Assembly: GCF_000488275.1 (NCBI RefSeq)
Contig: NZ_KI530763.1
Location: 372,001-436,000 of the forward strand
Source: Acinetobacter brisouii CIP 110357
GTDB taxonomy: Bacteria > Pseudomonadota > Gammaproteobacteria > Pseudomonadales > Moraxellaceae
DNA length: 64,000 nt
Direction of reading: 5' to 3'
Within the stretch, counting starts at the first letter, position 1. Every line of letters begins with the position of its first letter. Below the pieces are notes generated by a model that did not search any database, was not told where the DNA came from, and saw only the letters and a program-made list of their open reading frames with translations. Below, piece after piece: positions 55,567 through 64,000 of the stretch. Made by a program: the position numbers and the translations under genes.

Positions 55567-56148
55567 TCAATTTCTGTGATTTTCTTGATGCAATAATTCA
55601 CGAAAATCTGCCCAGTGAAAATGCATCCCTGGATCGGTTTTACGCTGCGGTGCAATATCGGAATGCCCCGCAATATGCTGCTGAATCTGCGGATAAGCTC
55701 GCTGCAAGGCTGAAATAACTTGTGCAAGCACCTGATATTGTACAGATTCAAATGGCAAGTCATCACTGCCTTCCAGTTCAATCCCAATCGAATAATCATT
55801 ACATTCTGGCACACCCAAATAACTCGAACGCCCTGCATGCCATGCCCGATCATTAAAATTGACAAATTGCAGGACTTCACCTGTTCTTAGAATTAAAAGA
55901 TGTGCCGAAACCTGCATACCTTTAATGGTTTGAAAATACGGATGTGCATTCCAGTCCAGTTGATTTTGGAAAAATTGCTGAATATAGCCCCCTCCAAATT
56001 GCGAGGGTGGCAAACTGATATTATGAATCACCACTAGCCGAATCTGCGTTTGAGCAGGACGTTGATTAAAGTTTGGAGAAGGCAACTGCTGCGCACCGCA
56101 TAGCACACCCTCCACCACTTTAAATTTTGTCTGGTTTTGCATCTTCAT
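55567..56148 (-). CDS. ampD: 1,6-anhydro-N-acetylmuramyl-L-alanine amidase AmpD
   Basis: A 193-residue cytoplasmic Zn amidase of peptidoglycan recycling; it trims anhydromuropeptides and so keeps any AmpR-controlled beta-lactamase low. The Zn ligands are visible: His in VVIHNISLPP, His in AGHSDIAPQRKTDPG, and the Asp of the same motif. FNDRAWHAGRSSYLG is the substrate site. ATG 56142 (third codon) has GGAA at better spacing than ATG 56148. Confidence 0.95.
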   Translation of the reverse strand: MKMQNQTKFKVVEGVLCGAQQLPSPNFNQRPAQTQIRLVVIHNISLPPSQFGGGYIQQFFQNQLDWNAHPYFQTIKGMQVSAHLLILRTGEVLQFVNFNDRAWHAGRSSYLGVPECNDYSIGIELEGSDDLPFESVQYQVLAQVISALQRAYPQIQQHIAGHSDIAPQRKTDPGMHFHWADFRELLHQENHRN

Positions 56149-56297
56149 TTCCGCATTAAATCACTTTCGAGCATTTTAACCGAGCCAGACCTGAAGAGCG
56201 TAATCTAACCGTCCAAACGCTCCTATCACTGGGTTATTTTTTACTTTTTACCAGAGGTTGATTACCATACCCCTAGTTTCTTTATCTGTAGACTATC

Positions 56298-56675
56298 ATG
56301 GACCCATACTCACCGCTGAAAGGCAAAACAGGAATCAAACGTATTCTGAATGCGACGAGTTACTCAATTGCTGGATTTAAATCCGCCTTTCGCTACGAAG
56401 CTGCCTTTCGCCAGATTGTCTTACTGAATATTGTCTTACTCCCGATCAATTTATGGCTCAGTTTGTCAAAATTAGAACATCTGATTTTGATTTTAGTCGG
56501 TTTACTGGCATTAATTGTGGAATTATTCAATTCTGCAATTGAAGCCGTGGTCGATCGCATTTCACTAGAGCGCCACCCTTTGGCGAAAAATGCCAAGGAT
56601 ATGGGCAGCGCTGCACAATTTGTGACGCTGAGTATGATTGCAATTGCATGGGCAAGTATTCTGCTTTTCAAATAA
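56298..56675 (+). CDS. dgkA: Diacylglycerol kinase
   Basis: A 125-residue trimeric inner-membrane kinase recycling diacylglycerol, for example that left by phosphoglycerol or phosphoethanolamine transfer from phospholipids. Three helices are evident, with EAAFRQ at the interface and ELFNSAIEAVVDRIS, the DgkA active-site signature. Full length compared with E. coli (122). Confidence 0.95.
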   Translation: MDPYSPLKGKTGIKRILNATSYSIAGFKSAFRYEAAFRQIVLLNIVLLPINLWLSLSKLEHLILILVGLLALIVELFNSAIEAVVDRISLERHPLAKNAKDMGSAAQFVTLSMIAIAWASILLFK

Positions 56676-56704
56676 AAAAAGACTCCATGCGGAGTCTTTT
56701 TTTT
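56674..56704. terminator. Bidirectional terminator between dgkA and rph
   Basis: The arms GACTCC (56681-56686) and GGAGTC (56691-56696) with loop ATGC, extended by A and T runs of seven or more on each side, terminate both genes. Confidence 0.88.
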
Positions 56705-56715
56705 GAGCGATTGAC

Positions 56716-57432
56716 TTACCAGCCTAAAGCTTGTTGCTGTTTTTTAATCAGCTCTTGAATACCTTGCTCAGCCAGTTCTAACATGGCATTACATTGGGTA
56801 CGGGTAAATGGTTTATCTTCTGCTGTACCCTGAATTTCAATAAACTCACCAGCCTGTGTCATCACTACATTGAGGTCTGTTTGGCAGTTTGAATCTTCTT
56901 CATAGCAAAGATCAAGCAGCACTTCATCTTGGTACATCCCCACAGAAATTGCAGCGACCAAACCTTTGAGTGGATCATGCTTAATTTTCTTTTGCTCAAG
57001 CAAAACGTTCATGGCATCGACCAGTGCAACTGCAGCACCTGTAATTGCTGCAGTACGTGTGCCACCATCAGCCTGAAGCACATCACAATCGATGGTAATG
57101 GTATTTTCACCGAGTTTTTTCAGGTCAATCATGGCACGCAGGCTACGTCCGATCAGACGCTGAATTTCCTGAGTACGACCTGTTTGCTTACCACGTGCCG
57201 CTTCACGGTCAGAACGTGTATGGGTTGAACGTGGTAACATGCCGTATTCTGCTGTCACCCAACCTTGACCTTGACCTTTTAAAAAGCGCGGTACACTGTT
57301 ATCGATACTTGCGGTACAAAGGACTTTGGTATGACCAAACTCAACGAGAACCGAGCCTTCAGCATAGCGCGTGTAGTTACGTGTAATTTTCACATCACGC
57401 AATTGGTTTAATGCCCGTTGGTCAATACGCAT
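56716..57432 (-). CDS. rph: Ribonuclease PH
   Basis: A 238-residue phosphorolytic 3'-exonuclease trimming tRNA ends. [71 protein letters not shown] and [19 protein letters not shown] are the canonical motifs. The protein is intact, unlike the frameshifted E. coli K-12 rph. Monocistronic. Confidence 0.97.
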   Translation of the reverse strand: MRIDQRALNQLRDVKITRNYTRYAEGSVLVEFGHTKVLCTASIDNSVPRFLKGQGQGWVTAEYGMLPRSTHTRSDREAARGKQTGRTQEIQRLIGRSLRAMIDLKKLGENTITIDCDVLQADGGTRTAAITGAAVALVDAMNVLLEQKKIKHDPLKGLVAAISVGMYQDEVLLDLCYEEDSNCQTDLNVVMTQAGEFIEIQGTAEDKPFTRTQCNAMLELAEQGIQELIKKQQQALGW

Positions 57433-57902
57433 AATTTTTCCTTCAGTGTTCAGCCAAAAAATTCACGGGCAAGTATAGCAGAATCCTTACAAAATTTTAG
57501 AAAATGATCAGTTTGATACGTCAGGTTCATCGACTGATGAAAATACAAGATTTTGAATTTAATTATTATTTATGCAAAAGAATACTCTTTTTTAATGATG
57601 TAAATATTGTTTTCTATACCAACCGAGCAGAACCATCAATCTCTCATTAAAACATGAACAATATTGCCCACACATGATCATTATTTGTATAGTGAAACTG
57701 ATGAACCTACTTGTGTAGACACGACCTATATTTTTTACCCAAGTCGATTTCATTCAAATTCAAACCATTACATTAACTATATAACCATATGATTTATATT
57801 TAATATTTTCGAAAAAATAGTAACAACTCACATTTTCTTCACTCAAGAACCGCTATACTTATTGCACAATATATAGAAAAAAATTTTAAGGATGGACTTG
57901 CT
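57433..57902. other. Gene-free region between rph and the TetR gene
   Basis: These 470 bases contain the rph promoter on the left and that of the TetR-type gene on the right. A good -10 box TATACT near 57855 precedes the TetR gene. Apart from scattered short AT-rich inverted repeats I see no operator that I can name and no gene. Confidence 0.5.
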
Positions 57903-58499
57903 ATGTCAGTACGTGCAGAGCGTAAATTGCAGAGTCAGCAAGCAATTCTGGATCAGGTATTAAAGCTGAACTATGCAGGTCAGTGTTTTAACAGCATTAG
58001 TTTACGACAACTGGCACAAGCCGTCGGCATGGTGCCCAGTGCTTTTTATCGTTATTTTCCGAACAAGGAGCAATTGGCAATTGAACTGGTGGATCAAACC
58101 TCTTTAATTATCAAAAGCCACCTGACGCAGTTCTTGGAGCATATCCAACATAAAAATAGTGAAATACTCGAAACACATTTATCGTTGTTCTGTGGTCAGG
58201 TTCAGCAAAAAGCTGCACATTGGCATTTTTTTATTGTGGAACGTTGGGGAGGTGGAAGCTTTCTTAAAGAAAAAATCCGTCAGGAAGTGATATTTTTAAT
58301 TGATGATCTGGCACAACTTCTCAATAAAAAATATGCAGGACAATGGCTGGATCAACAGCAACCTCTAGCATTCGCAGAGCTCTGCATTGAACTGCATTTT
58401 GCCTGGATCATCAAATGGCTGCATAGCCATGAAACCCAGCAAAAAGATCAGTTATTGCAGTGTTTTATACAACAACTTCAGTATATTCACTTTCCTTAA
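57903..58499 (+). CDS. TetR-family transcriptional regulator (FabR-like)
   Basis: A 198-residue repressor. The N-terminal helix-turn-helix SISLRQLAQAVGMVPSAFYRYFPNKEQL (about 34-62) is characteristic, with MSVRAERK at the start recalling FabR of E. coli. The C-terminal ligand domain contains FFIVERWGGGSFLKEKIRQEV, in the same place as the FabR LLLRERSG segment. FabR controls unsaturated fatty acid synthesis; whether this protein does so is inference. No adjacent target gene is apparent. Confidence 0.85.
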   Translation: MSVRAERKLQSQQAILDQVLKLNYAGQCFNSISLRQLAQAVGMVPSAFYRYFPNKEQLAIELVDQTSLIIKSHLTQFLEHIQHKNSEILETHLSLFCGQVQQKAAHWHFFIVERWGGGSFLKEKIRQEVIFLIDDLAQLLNKKYAGQWLDQQQPLAFAELCIELHFAWIIKWLHSHETQQKDQLLQCFIQQLQYIHFP

Positions 58500-58503
58500 G
58501 CCA

Positions 58504-58531
58504 ATAAAAAAGCGTATGTCACCATACGCTT
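58504..58531 (-). terminator. Terminator of dsbA
   Basis: The arms AAGCGTATG (58510-58518) and CATACGCTT (58523-58531) with loop TCAC are followed on the minus strand by TTTTTT. It stops dsbA transcription. Confidence 0.82.
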
Positions 58532-58552
58532 GAAACCAAAACAGCTAATGAG

Positions 58553-59170
58553 TTATTTGCTATGGCGTTCTTTGTTAATCAAGTAGCTTACCACTTGAGG
58601 CACTTTACCATCTTCACCTCTAACCAGATATTTACCGTTTACCACAACCGCAGGAACACCTGTTAGCTGATACTGAGCAGCAAGCTGATTGGACTGTGCA
58701 ACTTTGGCAGTGACTGCAAAAGAACTATAGGCTTCGTTGAATTTTGCTGCTGGCACACCATATTTGGTGAAAAATTGGGCTGCTGAAGCCTGATCAAAAA
58801 TTTGCTGGTTTTTCAAATGAATGGCATCAAACAATGCCAAATGGGTACGTTTACGTACTCCGAGTTGTTCAGAAGCATAATAGGTACGCGCACCTGACTC
58901 CCAAACTGGGTTCATGGCTGCAGGAGAACGGACAAAATTCACATCTTTAGGTAATTTTTTCAACCATGACTGCATATATGGTTCTAATTTAAAGCAGTGT
59001 GGACAACCATACCAAAAAAATTCACGAACTTCGATTTTCCCTGGAACATCAACCTTACCAGGATTTTGCAAAACCGTATAATCTTTACCCGCAACAAAAT
59101 CCGCCGCCATAGCGTTGGCTGAAAATGCCATAACTGTTGCAGCTAAGCCATTGATAATGAATTTTTTCAT
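58553..59170 (-). CDS. dsbA: Periplasmic thiol:disulfide oxidoreductase DsbA
   Basis: A 205-residue thioredoxin-fold oxidase that forms disulfide bonds in exported proteins. The signal peptide (KKFIINGLAATVMAFSANAMA) is cleaved near residue 22. The redox motif FWYGCPHCF has Cys56 and Cys59, and TGVPAVVVNG holds the cis-Pro loop. Single gene, divergent from ubiG. Confidence 0.95.
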   Translation of the reverse strand: MKKFIINGLAATVMAFSANAMAADFVAGKDYTVLQNPGKVDVPGKIEVREFFWYGCPHCFKLEPYMQSWLKKLPKDVNFVRSPAAMNPVWESGARTYYASEQLGVRKRTHLALFDAIHLKNQQIFDQASAAQFFTKYGVPAAKFNEAYSSFAVTAKVAQSNQLAAQYQLTGVPAVVVNGKYLVRGEDGKVPQVVSYLINKERHSK

Positions 59171-59353
59171 TGATTGATGTTTCCTTATATAAGATTTTGA
59201 CTAGCTTAGCTGTTAACTATAAAACATCTATGCAAAAAACGTTTTGTTTCTGTCAACTTTTTTACAGCTTTTATCGCTTTTTTCCCAAGACGCGCTACAC
59301 TAGCAACGAAAACAAATCTTTTAAAAATGAAGCACTGTACTGAGGTGAAGGTC

Positions 59354-60067
59354 ATGTCACAGCTGAATGTTGATCCACAAGAAATTGCAAAATTCGAAGC
59401 TCTCGCGGCCAAATGGTGGGACCAGCATTCCGAATTCAAGCCGTTGCATCAGATCAACCCGTTACGCTTAAACTGGATTGATGAATTGTCTGGTGGCTTA
59501 CGTGGCAAAAAAGTTTTAGATGTCGGTTGCGGTGGCGGTATTTTGGCGGAAAGCATGGCACGTCGTGGGGCAGCAGAAGTACTTGGTATTGACATGGGCG
59601 AAGCACCACTGGCAGTAGCACGCTTACATGCCGAACAAGAACAGGTTGCCAATATCCAATATCGTCAAATTCCTGTCGAACAGCTTGCCGAAGAGCAGGC
59701 AGGTCAATACGATGTAGTGACTTGTATGGAAATGCTGGAGCATGTGCCCGACCCAGCTTCGATTATTCAAGCTTGCCAAAAGCTGGTGAAGCCAAACGGT
59801 CATGTATTTTTCTCGACCATTAACCGCAACCCAAAATCGTATCTGTTTGCCATTATTGGCGCTGAATACCTGTTGCGGATGCTGCCAAAAGGTACGCATG
59901 ACTATCATAAATTTATTCGCCCATCTGAATTAGCCACTGACATTGAAGCAGCAGGTTTGAAACTGAAACAAATGACGGGCTTACATTACAATCCACTCAC
60001 CAAACATTATTGGCTCGCACCCAATGTTGATGTGAACTATATGGTGTATACACAAAATCTGGTCTAA
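59354..60067 (+). CDS. ubiG: Ubiquinone biosynthesis O-methyltransferase UbiG
   Basis: A 237-residue SAM-dependent methyltransferase performing both O-methylations of ubiquinone synthesis. [29 protein letters not shown] is the family N-terminus, and [17 protein letters not shown] the SAM motif [12 protein letters not shown] and [36 protein letters not shown] complete it. ATG 59354 follows GAGG and AAGG at good spacing. It leads the ubiG-gph-yciK group, with gph 3 bp downstream, as in Pseudomonas. Confidence 0.96.
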   Translation: MSQLNVDPQEIAKFEALAAKWWDQHSEFKPLHQINPLRLNWIDELSGGLRGKKVLDVGCGGGILAESMARRGAAEVLGIDMGEAPLAVARLHAEQEQVANIQYRQIPVEQLAEEQAGQYDVVTCMEMLEHVPDPASIIQACQKLVKPNGHVFFSTINRNPKSYLFAIIGAEYLLRMLPKGTHDYHKFIRPSELATDIEAAGLKLKQMTGLHYNPLTKHYWLAPNVDVNYMVYTQNLV

Positions 60068-60070
60068 GCA

Positions 60071-60742
60071 ATGAAAGCAGTCTTATTTGATTTAGATGGT
60101 ACGCTGATCGATACAGCAGCCGACTTTATCCGCATCATTCAAAGCATGTGTCGTGAACAGCAACGCCCAGTCGTGGATGCCGATAGCATTCGCAGTCAGG
60201 TATCTGAAGGCGCACGCGCCATGGTGAAACTGGTCTATCCAGAGTTGGCTGTTGATGATGCAACCTTCTTGGCACATCGCCAAGACTTTCTGGAGCGTTA
60301 CGGCAAACAGATCGTGGTGGATACCGATCTGTTTGAAGGCATGTATCCATTGCTTGAAATGCTGGAACAACACCAGATTCCTTGGGGCATTGTCACCAAC
60401 AAGCCGCGCAATTTGAGCGAGTCTTTATTAGAAGCCTTAGATCTGCAACAGCGTTGCTCGGTTTTGGTCTGCCCTGATGATGTGACACACGCCAAACCAC
60501 ATCCTGAACCGATGTTTTTAGCTGCCAAACAGCTTGAGATCAACCCGCAGCAGATTATTTATGTAGGTGATCATCCGCGTGATATCGAGGCAGGTCGTAA
60601 TGCAGAAATGTATACAATTCTTGCCGCTTATGGTTATCTACCTGTACAGCAGCGCGATAATTTACAGGCATGGCAAGCCGACTGCATTATTGAAAATGTG
60701 CCTCAGCTTCAGCAAGTGTTGCAGCAACATCTAAAAATTTAA
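60071..60742 (+). CDS. gph: Phosphoglycolate phosphatase
   Basis: A 223-residue HAD phosphatase. The DLDGTLIDT nucleophile motif starts at residue 7, and GIVTNKP, HAKPHPEP (motif III Lys) and YVGDHPRDIEAGRNA (motif IV) follow. In this neighbourhood the enzyme removes 2-phosphoglycolate, and related MupP enzymes dephosphorylate N-acetylmuramate 6-phosphate in peptidoglycan recycling; MupP of Pseudomonas sits next to ubiG in just this way, so that role is a strong alternative. Confidence 0.9.
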   Translation: MKAVLFDLDGTLIDTAADFIRIIQSMCREQQRPVVDADSIRSQVSEGARAMVKLVYPELAVDDATFLAHRQDFLERYGKQIVVDTDLFEGMYPLLEMLEQHQIPWGIVTNKPRNLSESLLEALDLQQRCSVLVCPDDVTHAKPHPEPMFLAAKQLEINPQQIIYVGDHPRDIEAGRNAEMYTILAAYGYLPVQQRDNLQAWQADCIIENVPQLQQVLQQHLKI

Positions 60743-60774
60743 TAAACAAATCAATGACAAATGGAGGTTTCATA

Positions 60775-61521
60775 ATGAAATATTCAGAATATCAACCTCG
60801 AACTGACTTATTAAAAGACAAAATTATTTTAATTACAGGTGCGGGTGAAGGTATTGGGCGTGCAGCAGCCATCAGTTATGCCTTGCATGGTGCAACAGTG
60901 GTGCTACATGGACGCACGCTGAATAAACTTGAAGTGATTTATGATGAAATTGAAAGCTTAGGTGCACCACAACCCGCGATTCTCCCCTTACAGCTCTCCA
61001 CTGCATCTAGCCGTGAATATGAACACTTGGTCGATACTCTGGAACACCAGTTTGGTCGTCTCGATGGCATTTTGCATAATGCTGGCATTTTAGGCGACCG
61101 TGTGGCTCTGGCAGATTATCCAGTCGATGTATGGGATGAAGTCATGGCGGTCAATTTGCGCGCACCGTTTATCTTGACGCAAACGCTGTTACCTCTCTTA
61201 CAAAAATCTCAAAGTGCTTCTGTAGTATTTGCCTCCTCAGGTGTGGGGCGTGAAGCACGTGCCATGTGGGGCGCTTATTCGATTTCAAAAGTTGCGGTTG
61301 AAGCCATGAACAAGATTTTTGCCAGTGAAAATAGCTTCGCTAACATTCGTTACAACTGCATTAATCCTGGGGCAACTCGTACCGCGATGCGTGCCAAAGC
61401 TTTCCCACAAGAAGACCCGCTCAGCTTACCAACACCAGAAAGTTTAATGCCTGCTTATTTATACCTCATGGGGGAAGATAGTATCGGCATGAATGGTCAG
61501 AGTATTAACGCTCAAGACTGA
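60775..61521 (+). CDS. YciK-family short-chain dehydrogenase
   Basis: A 248-residue SDR. The NAD(P) site ITGAGEGIGRAAA is near residue 24, followed by LHNAGILG, the Ser in VFASSGVGR and YSISK. EYQPRTDLLKDKIILITGAGEGIG and the INPGATRTAMRAKAFPQEDP segment match YciK, whose substrate is unknown. ATG 60775 is preceded by a good GGAGG. It follows gph by 32 bp and ends the ubiG group. Confidence 0.93.
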   Translation: MKYSEYQPRTDLLKDKIILITGAGEGIGRAAAISYALHGATVVLHGRTLNKLEVIYDEIESLGAPQPAILPLQLSTASSREYEHLVDTLEHQFGRLDGILHNAGILGDRVALADYPVDVWDEVMAVNLRAPFILTQTLLPLLQKSQSASVVFASSGVGREARAMWGAYSISKVAVEAMNKIFASENSFANIRYNCINPGATRTAMRAKAFPQEDPLSLPTPESLMPAYLYLMGEDSIGMNGQSINAQD

Positions 61522-61581
61522 TGCTATCGAACGATCAAATCATTATTTTGACGTTTCGCCTCTTATATCTTTACCTCAGAC

Positions 61582-61613
61582 ATCAGCATCTTTAAATTAA
61601 GATGCTGATTTTT
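61582..61613 (+). terminator. Terminator of the ubiG-gph-yciK group
   Basis: The arms ATCAGCATCTT (61582-61592) and AAGATGCTGAT (61599-61609) with a 6-base loop are followed by TTTT. Confidence 0.85.
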
Positions 61614-61771
61614 AGATTATAATGACAATAAAATTTGCATAAGAATCTTGAATATAGCCAATATTCCAATGTTTTTAAAAAAATCATGTCATGATCTTCA
61701 CAGTTTCTCTGCATTTTTTTTATACAGTAGTCAAGCCAGTTAGGCATACGTAATACATTCGAGGAAGCAAA

Positions 61772-62155
61772 ATGAAACAAAGTTTAACAGCGATGGCGCT
61801 ATGCTTGACTGTTTGGCTAAGTATCCCCGTTGCTTTTGCAGGTCCGCCGCATGGTGGAAATCCAGGTCGTGGTGGCGGCGGCTTTTTTGATTCTACAAAT
61901 GAGTACCGTGATGCTGTTTCATTGCAAGATTTACAAGAACGTCGTCGCCAACGTGAAGAGCGTGGTTTTGAACGCTTAAAACAACTCAAGTGGCAAACGG
62001 GCTATACCATGCCACAGCACTACCGTAGTGACCGTTACAAAGTCGATTATAATTATTATCAGCTGCCTCGCCCTAAGCATGGGCAGCAGTGGTATAAAGT
62101 CAATAATGACTACTTGCTGATTGATGATGACAATACCATTATTCAGGTACATTAA
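61772..62155 (+). CDS. RcnB-family periplasmic protein
   Basis: A 127-residue exported protein. The signal peptide ends near AFA (about residue 23). A Gly-rich segment GGNPGRGGGGFF and a basic helix follow, then the RcnB signature (YRSDRYKVDYNYYQLPRPKHGQQWYKVNNDYLLID). E. coli RcnB is a periplasmic nickel/cobalt homeostasis protein, but many family members are of unknown role. It stands alone with a terminator shared with fkpB. Confidence 0.88.
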   Translation: MKQSLTAMALCLTVWLSIPVAFAGPPHGGNPGRGGGGFFDSTNEYRDAVSLQDLQERRRQREERGFERLKQLKWQTGYTMPQHYRSDRYKVDYNYYQLPRPKHGQQWYKVNNDYLLIDDDNTIIQVH

Positions 62156-62181
62156 AAAAAGCTCCCGAAGGAGCTTTTTTT
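62154..62181. terminator. Bidirectional terminator between the RcnB-like gene and fkpB
   Basis: The arms AAGCTCC (62159-62165) and GGAGCTT (62170-62176) with loop CGAA, flanked by long A and T runs, lie between two convergent genes. Confidence 0.88.
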
Positions 62182-62182
62182 C

Positions 62183-62665
62183 TTACATGATTTTAATGCC
62201 TTGCTGCCCTGCTGGCGTCACCTTGAAAATCTCGACTTCAAAGGTAATATTCTTGCCAGCCAAAGGATGGTTAAAATCGATTTCAGTAATATCATCATTC
62301 ACCGATTTCACCACACCAAACAAGCTTGATTTGGCTTTGTCTTCAAATTCAATCATGTGCCCAACCACTGGACGCTGCTCAAATTTGACCGTATCGAAAC
62401 GCTGAATATTTTCAGGGTTCCAAGGACCAAACGCATCTTCAGGGGGTAAATGCACGGTACGGCGATCGCCTGCACGCAAACCAAAGAGTGCCTTTTCAAA
62501 ACCAGGTAACAAGTTACCATCACCAATCACCAGACTGACTGGCTCTTCTCGGTTACGGGTATTGTCAATTTCCACACCATTTTCAATCGCAACTGAAAAA
62601 TGCAAATCAACTTTTGAACCATCGCTGACGCGGGTTTCTTCATTGGGATTAATAATTTCAACCAT
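62183..62665 (-). CDS. fkpB: FKBP-type peptidyl-prolyl isomerase FkpB (SlpA)
   Basis: A 160-residue cytoplasmic SlyD/SlpA-type prolyl isomerase: VDLHFSVAIENGVEIDNTRNREEPVSLVIGDGNLLPGFEKALFGLRAGD, an insert-in-flap domain (RRTVHLPPEDAFGPWNPENIQ), and DFNHPLAGKNITFEVEI. It lies one base after the lspA stop, the ileS-lspA-fkpB order found in many gamma-proteobacteria (often continued by ispH). Confidence 0.95.
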   Translation of the reverse strand: MVEIINPNEETRVSDGSKVDLHFSVAIENGVEIDNTRNREEPVSLVIGDGNLLPGFEKALFGLRAGDRRTVHLPPEDAFGPWNPENIQRFDTVKFEQRPVVGHMIEFEDKAKSSLFGVVKSVNDDITEIDFNHPLAGKNITFEVEIFKVTPAGQQGIKIM

Positions 62666-62666
62666 C

Positions 62667-63191
62667 TTAGTTTTTTACATCCGCTTTACGCTGCTTTTCC
62701 AAAAAGAACGTGTCGATGAGCAACAAAATCGTTCCCAAGGTAATCGCACTATCGGCAACATTAAACGCTGGGAAGTTGTGATTTTGATAATACACATGAA
62801 TAAAATCAACAACGTAACCCAAAGTTACCCGATCAATCAAATTACCTAGCGCACCACCTAAAATTAAGGCAATTGCTGCAGGTAAAACCTTCATGTATTT
62901 CGGCATACGCATCAGCCAAAATACAAAAATCAAAGACACGAGCCCAGCCAGTCCCATAAACAAATAACGCTGCCAGCCACCTGCATCAGACAAGAAGCTA
63001 AAGGCTGCGCCATAGTTATGTAGCAATGTCCAGTTTAAAAAGGGCATCACAGGAACAGGTTGCGCATACATCAAAGCGGTGCTGGCAATGTGTTTGGTCC
63101 ATTGATCCAGCCCGATGGCTAGGGCAGACAGCCCCAACCACAGGATGTTATACGCATGAAATACTAAACCCTTGTTTTGAGGATTAGGCAT
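62667..63191 (-). CDS. lspA: Lipoprotein signal peptidase
   Basis: A 174-residue aspartyl protease of four helices that removes lipoprotein signal peptides (including those of the lipoproteins at 0.2 and 3-4 kb). The catalytic Asp pair lies in GNLIDRVTLGYVVDFI and FPAFNVADSAITLG. I chose ATG 63191: it overlaps the end of ileS by 8 bp with GAGAGAAAG upstream; the frame open to 63221 lies inside ileS. Confidence 0.95.
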   Translation of the reverse strand: MPNPQNKGLVFHAYNILWLGLSALAIGLDQWTKHIASTALMYAQPVPVMPFLNWTLLHNYGAAFSFLSDAGGWQRYLFMGLAGLVSLIFVFWLMRMPKYMKVLPAAIALILGGALGNLIDRVTLGYVVDFIHVYYQNHNFPAFNVADSAITLGTILLLIDTFFLEKQRKADVKN

Positions 63192-64000
63192 ACTTTCTCT
63201 CTTCGCCAGAACCGGCAACATTCACAATACAACGAGAACATAAACCAGGATGTGCTGCATGTGTGTTGACATCTGGTAAGACATGCCAGCAACGTGCACA
63301 TTTTTCACCTTCAGCAGCAGACACCTGAACACGTAATCCATCTAGCTCAGTTGCTTCGCCCTGTTCTGCAAAAGCATGAACGGCTACTTGTGAAGTAATC
63401 AAGACAAAACGGAGTTCATCGCCCAGTTTGTTGAGTACCGCAGCAAGTTCAGGTTGCGCCCAAAGTTCAACTTTCGCCGACAAATTACTGCCGATGAGTT
63501 TAGCGTTACGCGCCACTTCAATCTGTTTATTTACTGCTGATTTGACTTGAATTAATGTTTGCCAATCCGCTTCTGACAACAGGTTAGCCATCACTGTTGG
63601 AATTTCATACCATTCAGTGGTAAACACATACTGTTCAGATTGCTCTGGAATCAGTGGCCACGCTTCTTGTGCCGTAAAGCTCAAGATTGGGCTCATCCAG
63701 CGCACAAAAGCTTGTACCAGATGATACAACGCAGTTTGTGCTGAGTGACGTGCTTGTGAATTTGCATTGGTGGTGTACTGACGGTCTTTAATGATGTCGA
63801 GGTAGAAACCACCCAAGTCATTGATACAGAAGTTGGTCAAGGCACTGCACACCACGTGGAAATTCATTTCGTCATAAGCTTGGGTAATGACGTTTTGAAC
63901 TTCATTGGCACGTTGCAAGATGTATTGATCCAGTGCAATCAACTCTTCAACAGGCAGCAAATCAGTGCTTGGTTTGAAACCGTTTAAGTTCGCAAGCAAG
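63184..64000 (-). CDS. ileS: Isoleucine-tRNA ligase, C-terminal part (cut by window end)
   Basis: About 271 residues of the C-terminal end of IleRS; the N-terminus lies beyond the right edge. It contains the anticodon-binding helical domain (DQYILQRANEVQNVITQAYDEMNFHVVCSALTNFCINDLGGFYLDIIKDRQYT) and the zinc knuckle CARCWHVLPDVNTHAAHPGLCSRC that binds tRNA. It ends overlapping lspA by 8 bp, so lspA is translated from the same message. Confidence 0.97.
   Translation of the reverse strand, partial: LLANLNGFKPSTDLLPVEELIALDQYILQRANEVQNVITQAYDEMNFHVVCSALTNFCINDLGGFYLDIIKDRQYTTNANSQARHSAQTALYHLVQAFVRWMSPILSFTAQEAWPLIPEQSEQYVFTTEWYEIPTVMANLLSEADWQTLIQVKSAVNKQIEVARNAKLIGSNLSAKVELWAQPELAAVLNKLGDELRFVLITSQVAVHAFAEQGEATELDGLRVQVSAAEGEKCARCWHVLPDVNTHAAHPGLCSRCIVNVAGSGEERKYA

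Noticed and set aside
55506..55880. 124-residue frame overlapping ampD
   Set aside because: It is a shadow in another frame of ampD; the ampD frame carries all Zn-ligand and substrate motifs.
57433..57902. FabR-type operator upstream of the TetR gene
   Set aside because: No convincing palindrome near the promoter could be matched to a known FabR site; only short AT-rich repeats were seen.
1..64000. tRNA, rRNA, CRISPR array, insertion sequence or prophage
   Set aside because: No clover-leaf tRNA pattern, regularly spaced repeats, transposase or phage gene was seen in any intergenic space; all large frames are accounted for by chromosomal genes.

Overview
The window is ordinary chromosomal DNA from a gamma-proteobacterium of the family Moraxellaceae, almost certainly Acinetobacter. 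The basis is the AT-rich composition, the protein sequences, and gene neighbourhoods known from that genus: murJ-fkpA-gna ... itrA-galU-ugd-gpi-galE(gne1)-pgt1-pgm, a ribB carrying a degenerate ribA half, phoB-phoR, and ileS-lspA-fkpB. I cannot name the species. I see no rRNA, tRNA, insertion sequence, prophage or CRISPR array. About 66 protein genes are supported, two of them cut by the window ends.

Layout. 0-9 kb holds scattered single genes: a lipoprotein, rarA, a Sel1-repeat protein, a PQQ-type sugar dehydrogenase lipoprotein, a divergent MerR/CDF metal-resistance pair with a readable operator, an ammonium channel, a YcgN-type Cys-cluster protein, a 51-residue DUF1328 membrane peptide and an SDR enzyme. 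9-19 kb holds phoB-phoR, a rhodanese-psd pair translationally coupled through an overlapping TTG start, pncB, dtd, an SCP2 protein, and serB divergent from a YtjB/SMP-type membrane protein. 19.5-26.3 kb is one compact plus-strand series: ribB-ribH-nusB-thiL-pgpA-glmU-glmS (riboflavin, antitermination, thiamine, phospholipid, UDP-GlcNAc). 26.4-34.7 kb holds a LysE exporter, mqo, an MFS exporter with a small membrane protein, a homocysteine methyltransferase paired with an APC permease, and gltP.

35-52 kb is the Acinetobacter surface-polysaccharide (K-type) locus. galU, ugd, gpi, galE and pgm supply nucleotide sugars. gna and a WbpP-type epimerase should make UDP-GlcNAcA/UDP-GalNAcA. ItrA starts the lipid-linked unit, four glycosyltransferases extend it and Wzx flips it. 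The usual wza-wzb-wzc export genes and any wzy polymerase are absent between fkpA and pgm. The ugd product lacks the catalytic cysteine of its family. These two points are the most interesting in the window: the locus looks able to build and flip a lipid-linked oligosaccharide but not, by itself, to polymerise or export a capsule.

52-64 kb holds tandem FKBP-type prolyl isomerases, murJ, ampD, dgkA, rph, a TetR/FabR-like regulator, dsbA, ubiG-gph-yciK, an RcnB-like protein, and the ileS-lspA-fkpB cluster running off the right edge. Many intergenic spaces carry clear intrinsic terminators, often shared by convergent genes. Several start codons were moved downstream of the longest reading frame because a Shine-Dalgarno sequence or signal peptide fits better. 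No computation was run; all calls come from reading the sequence and from knowledge of the families.
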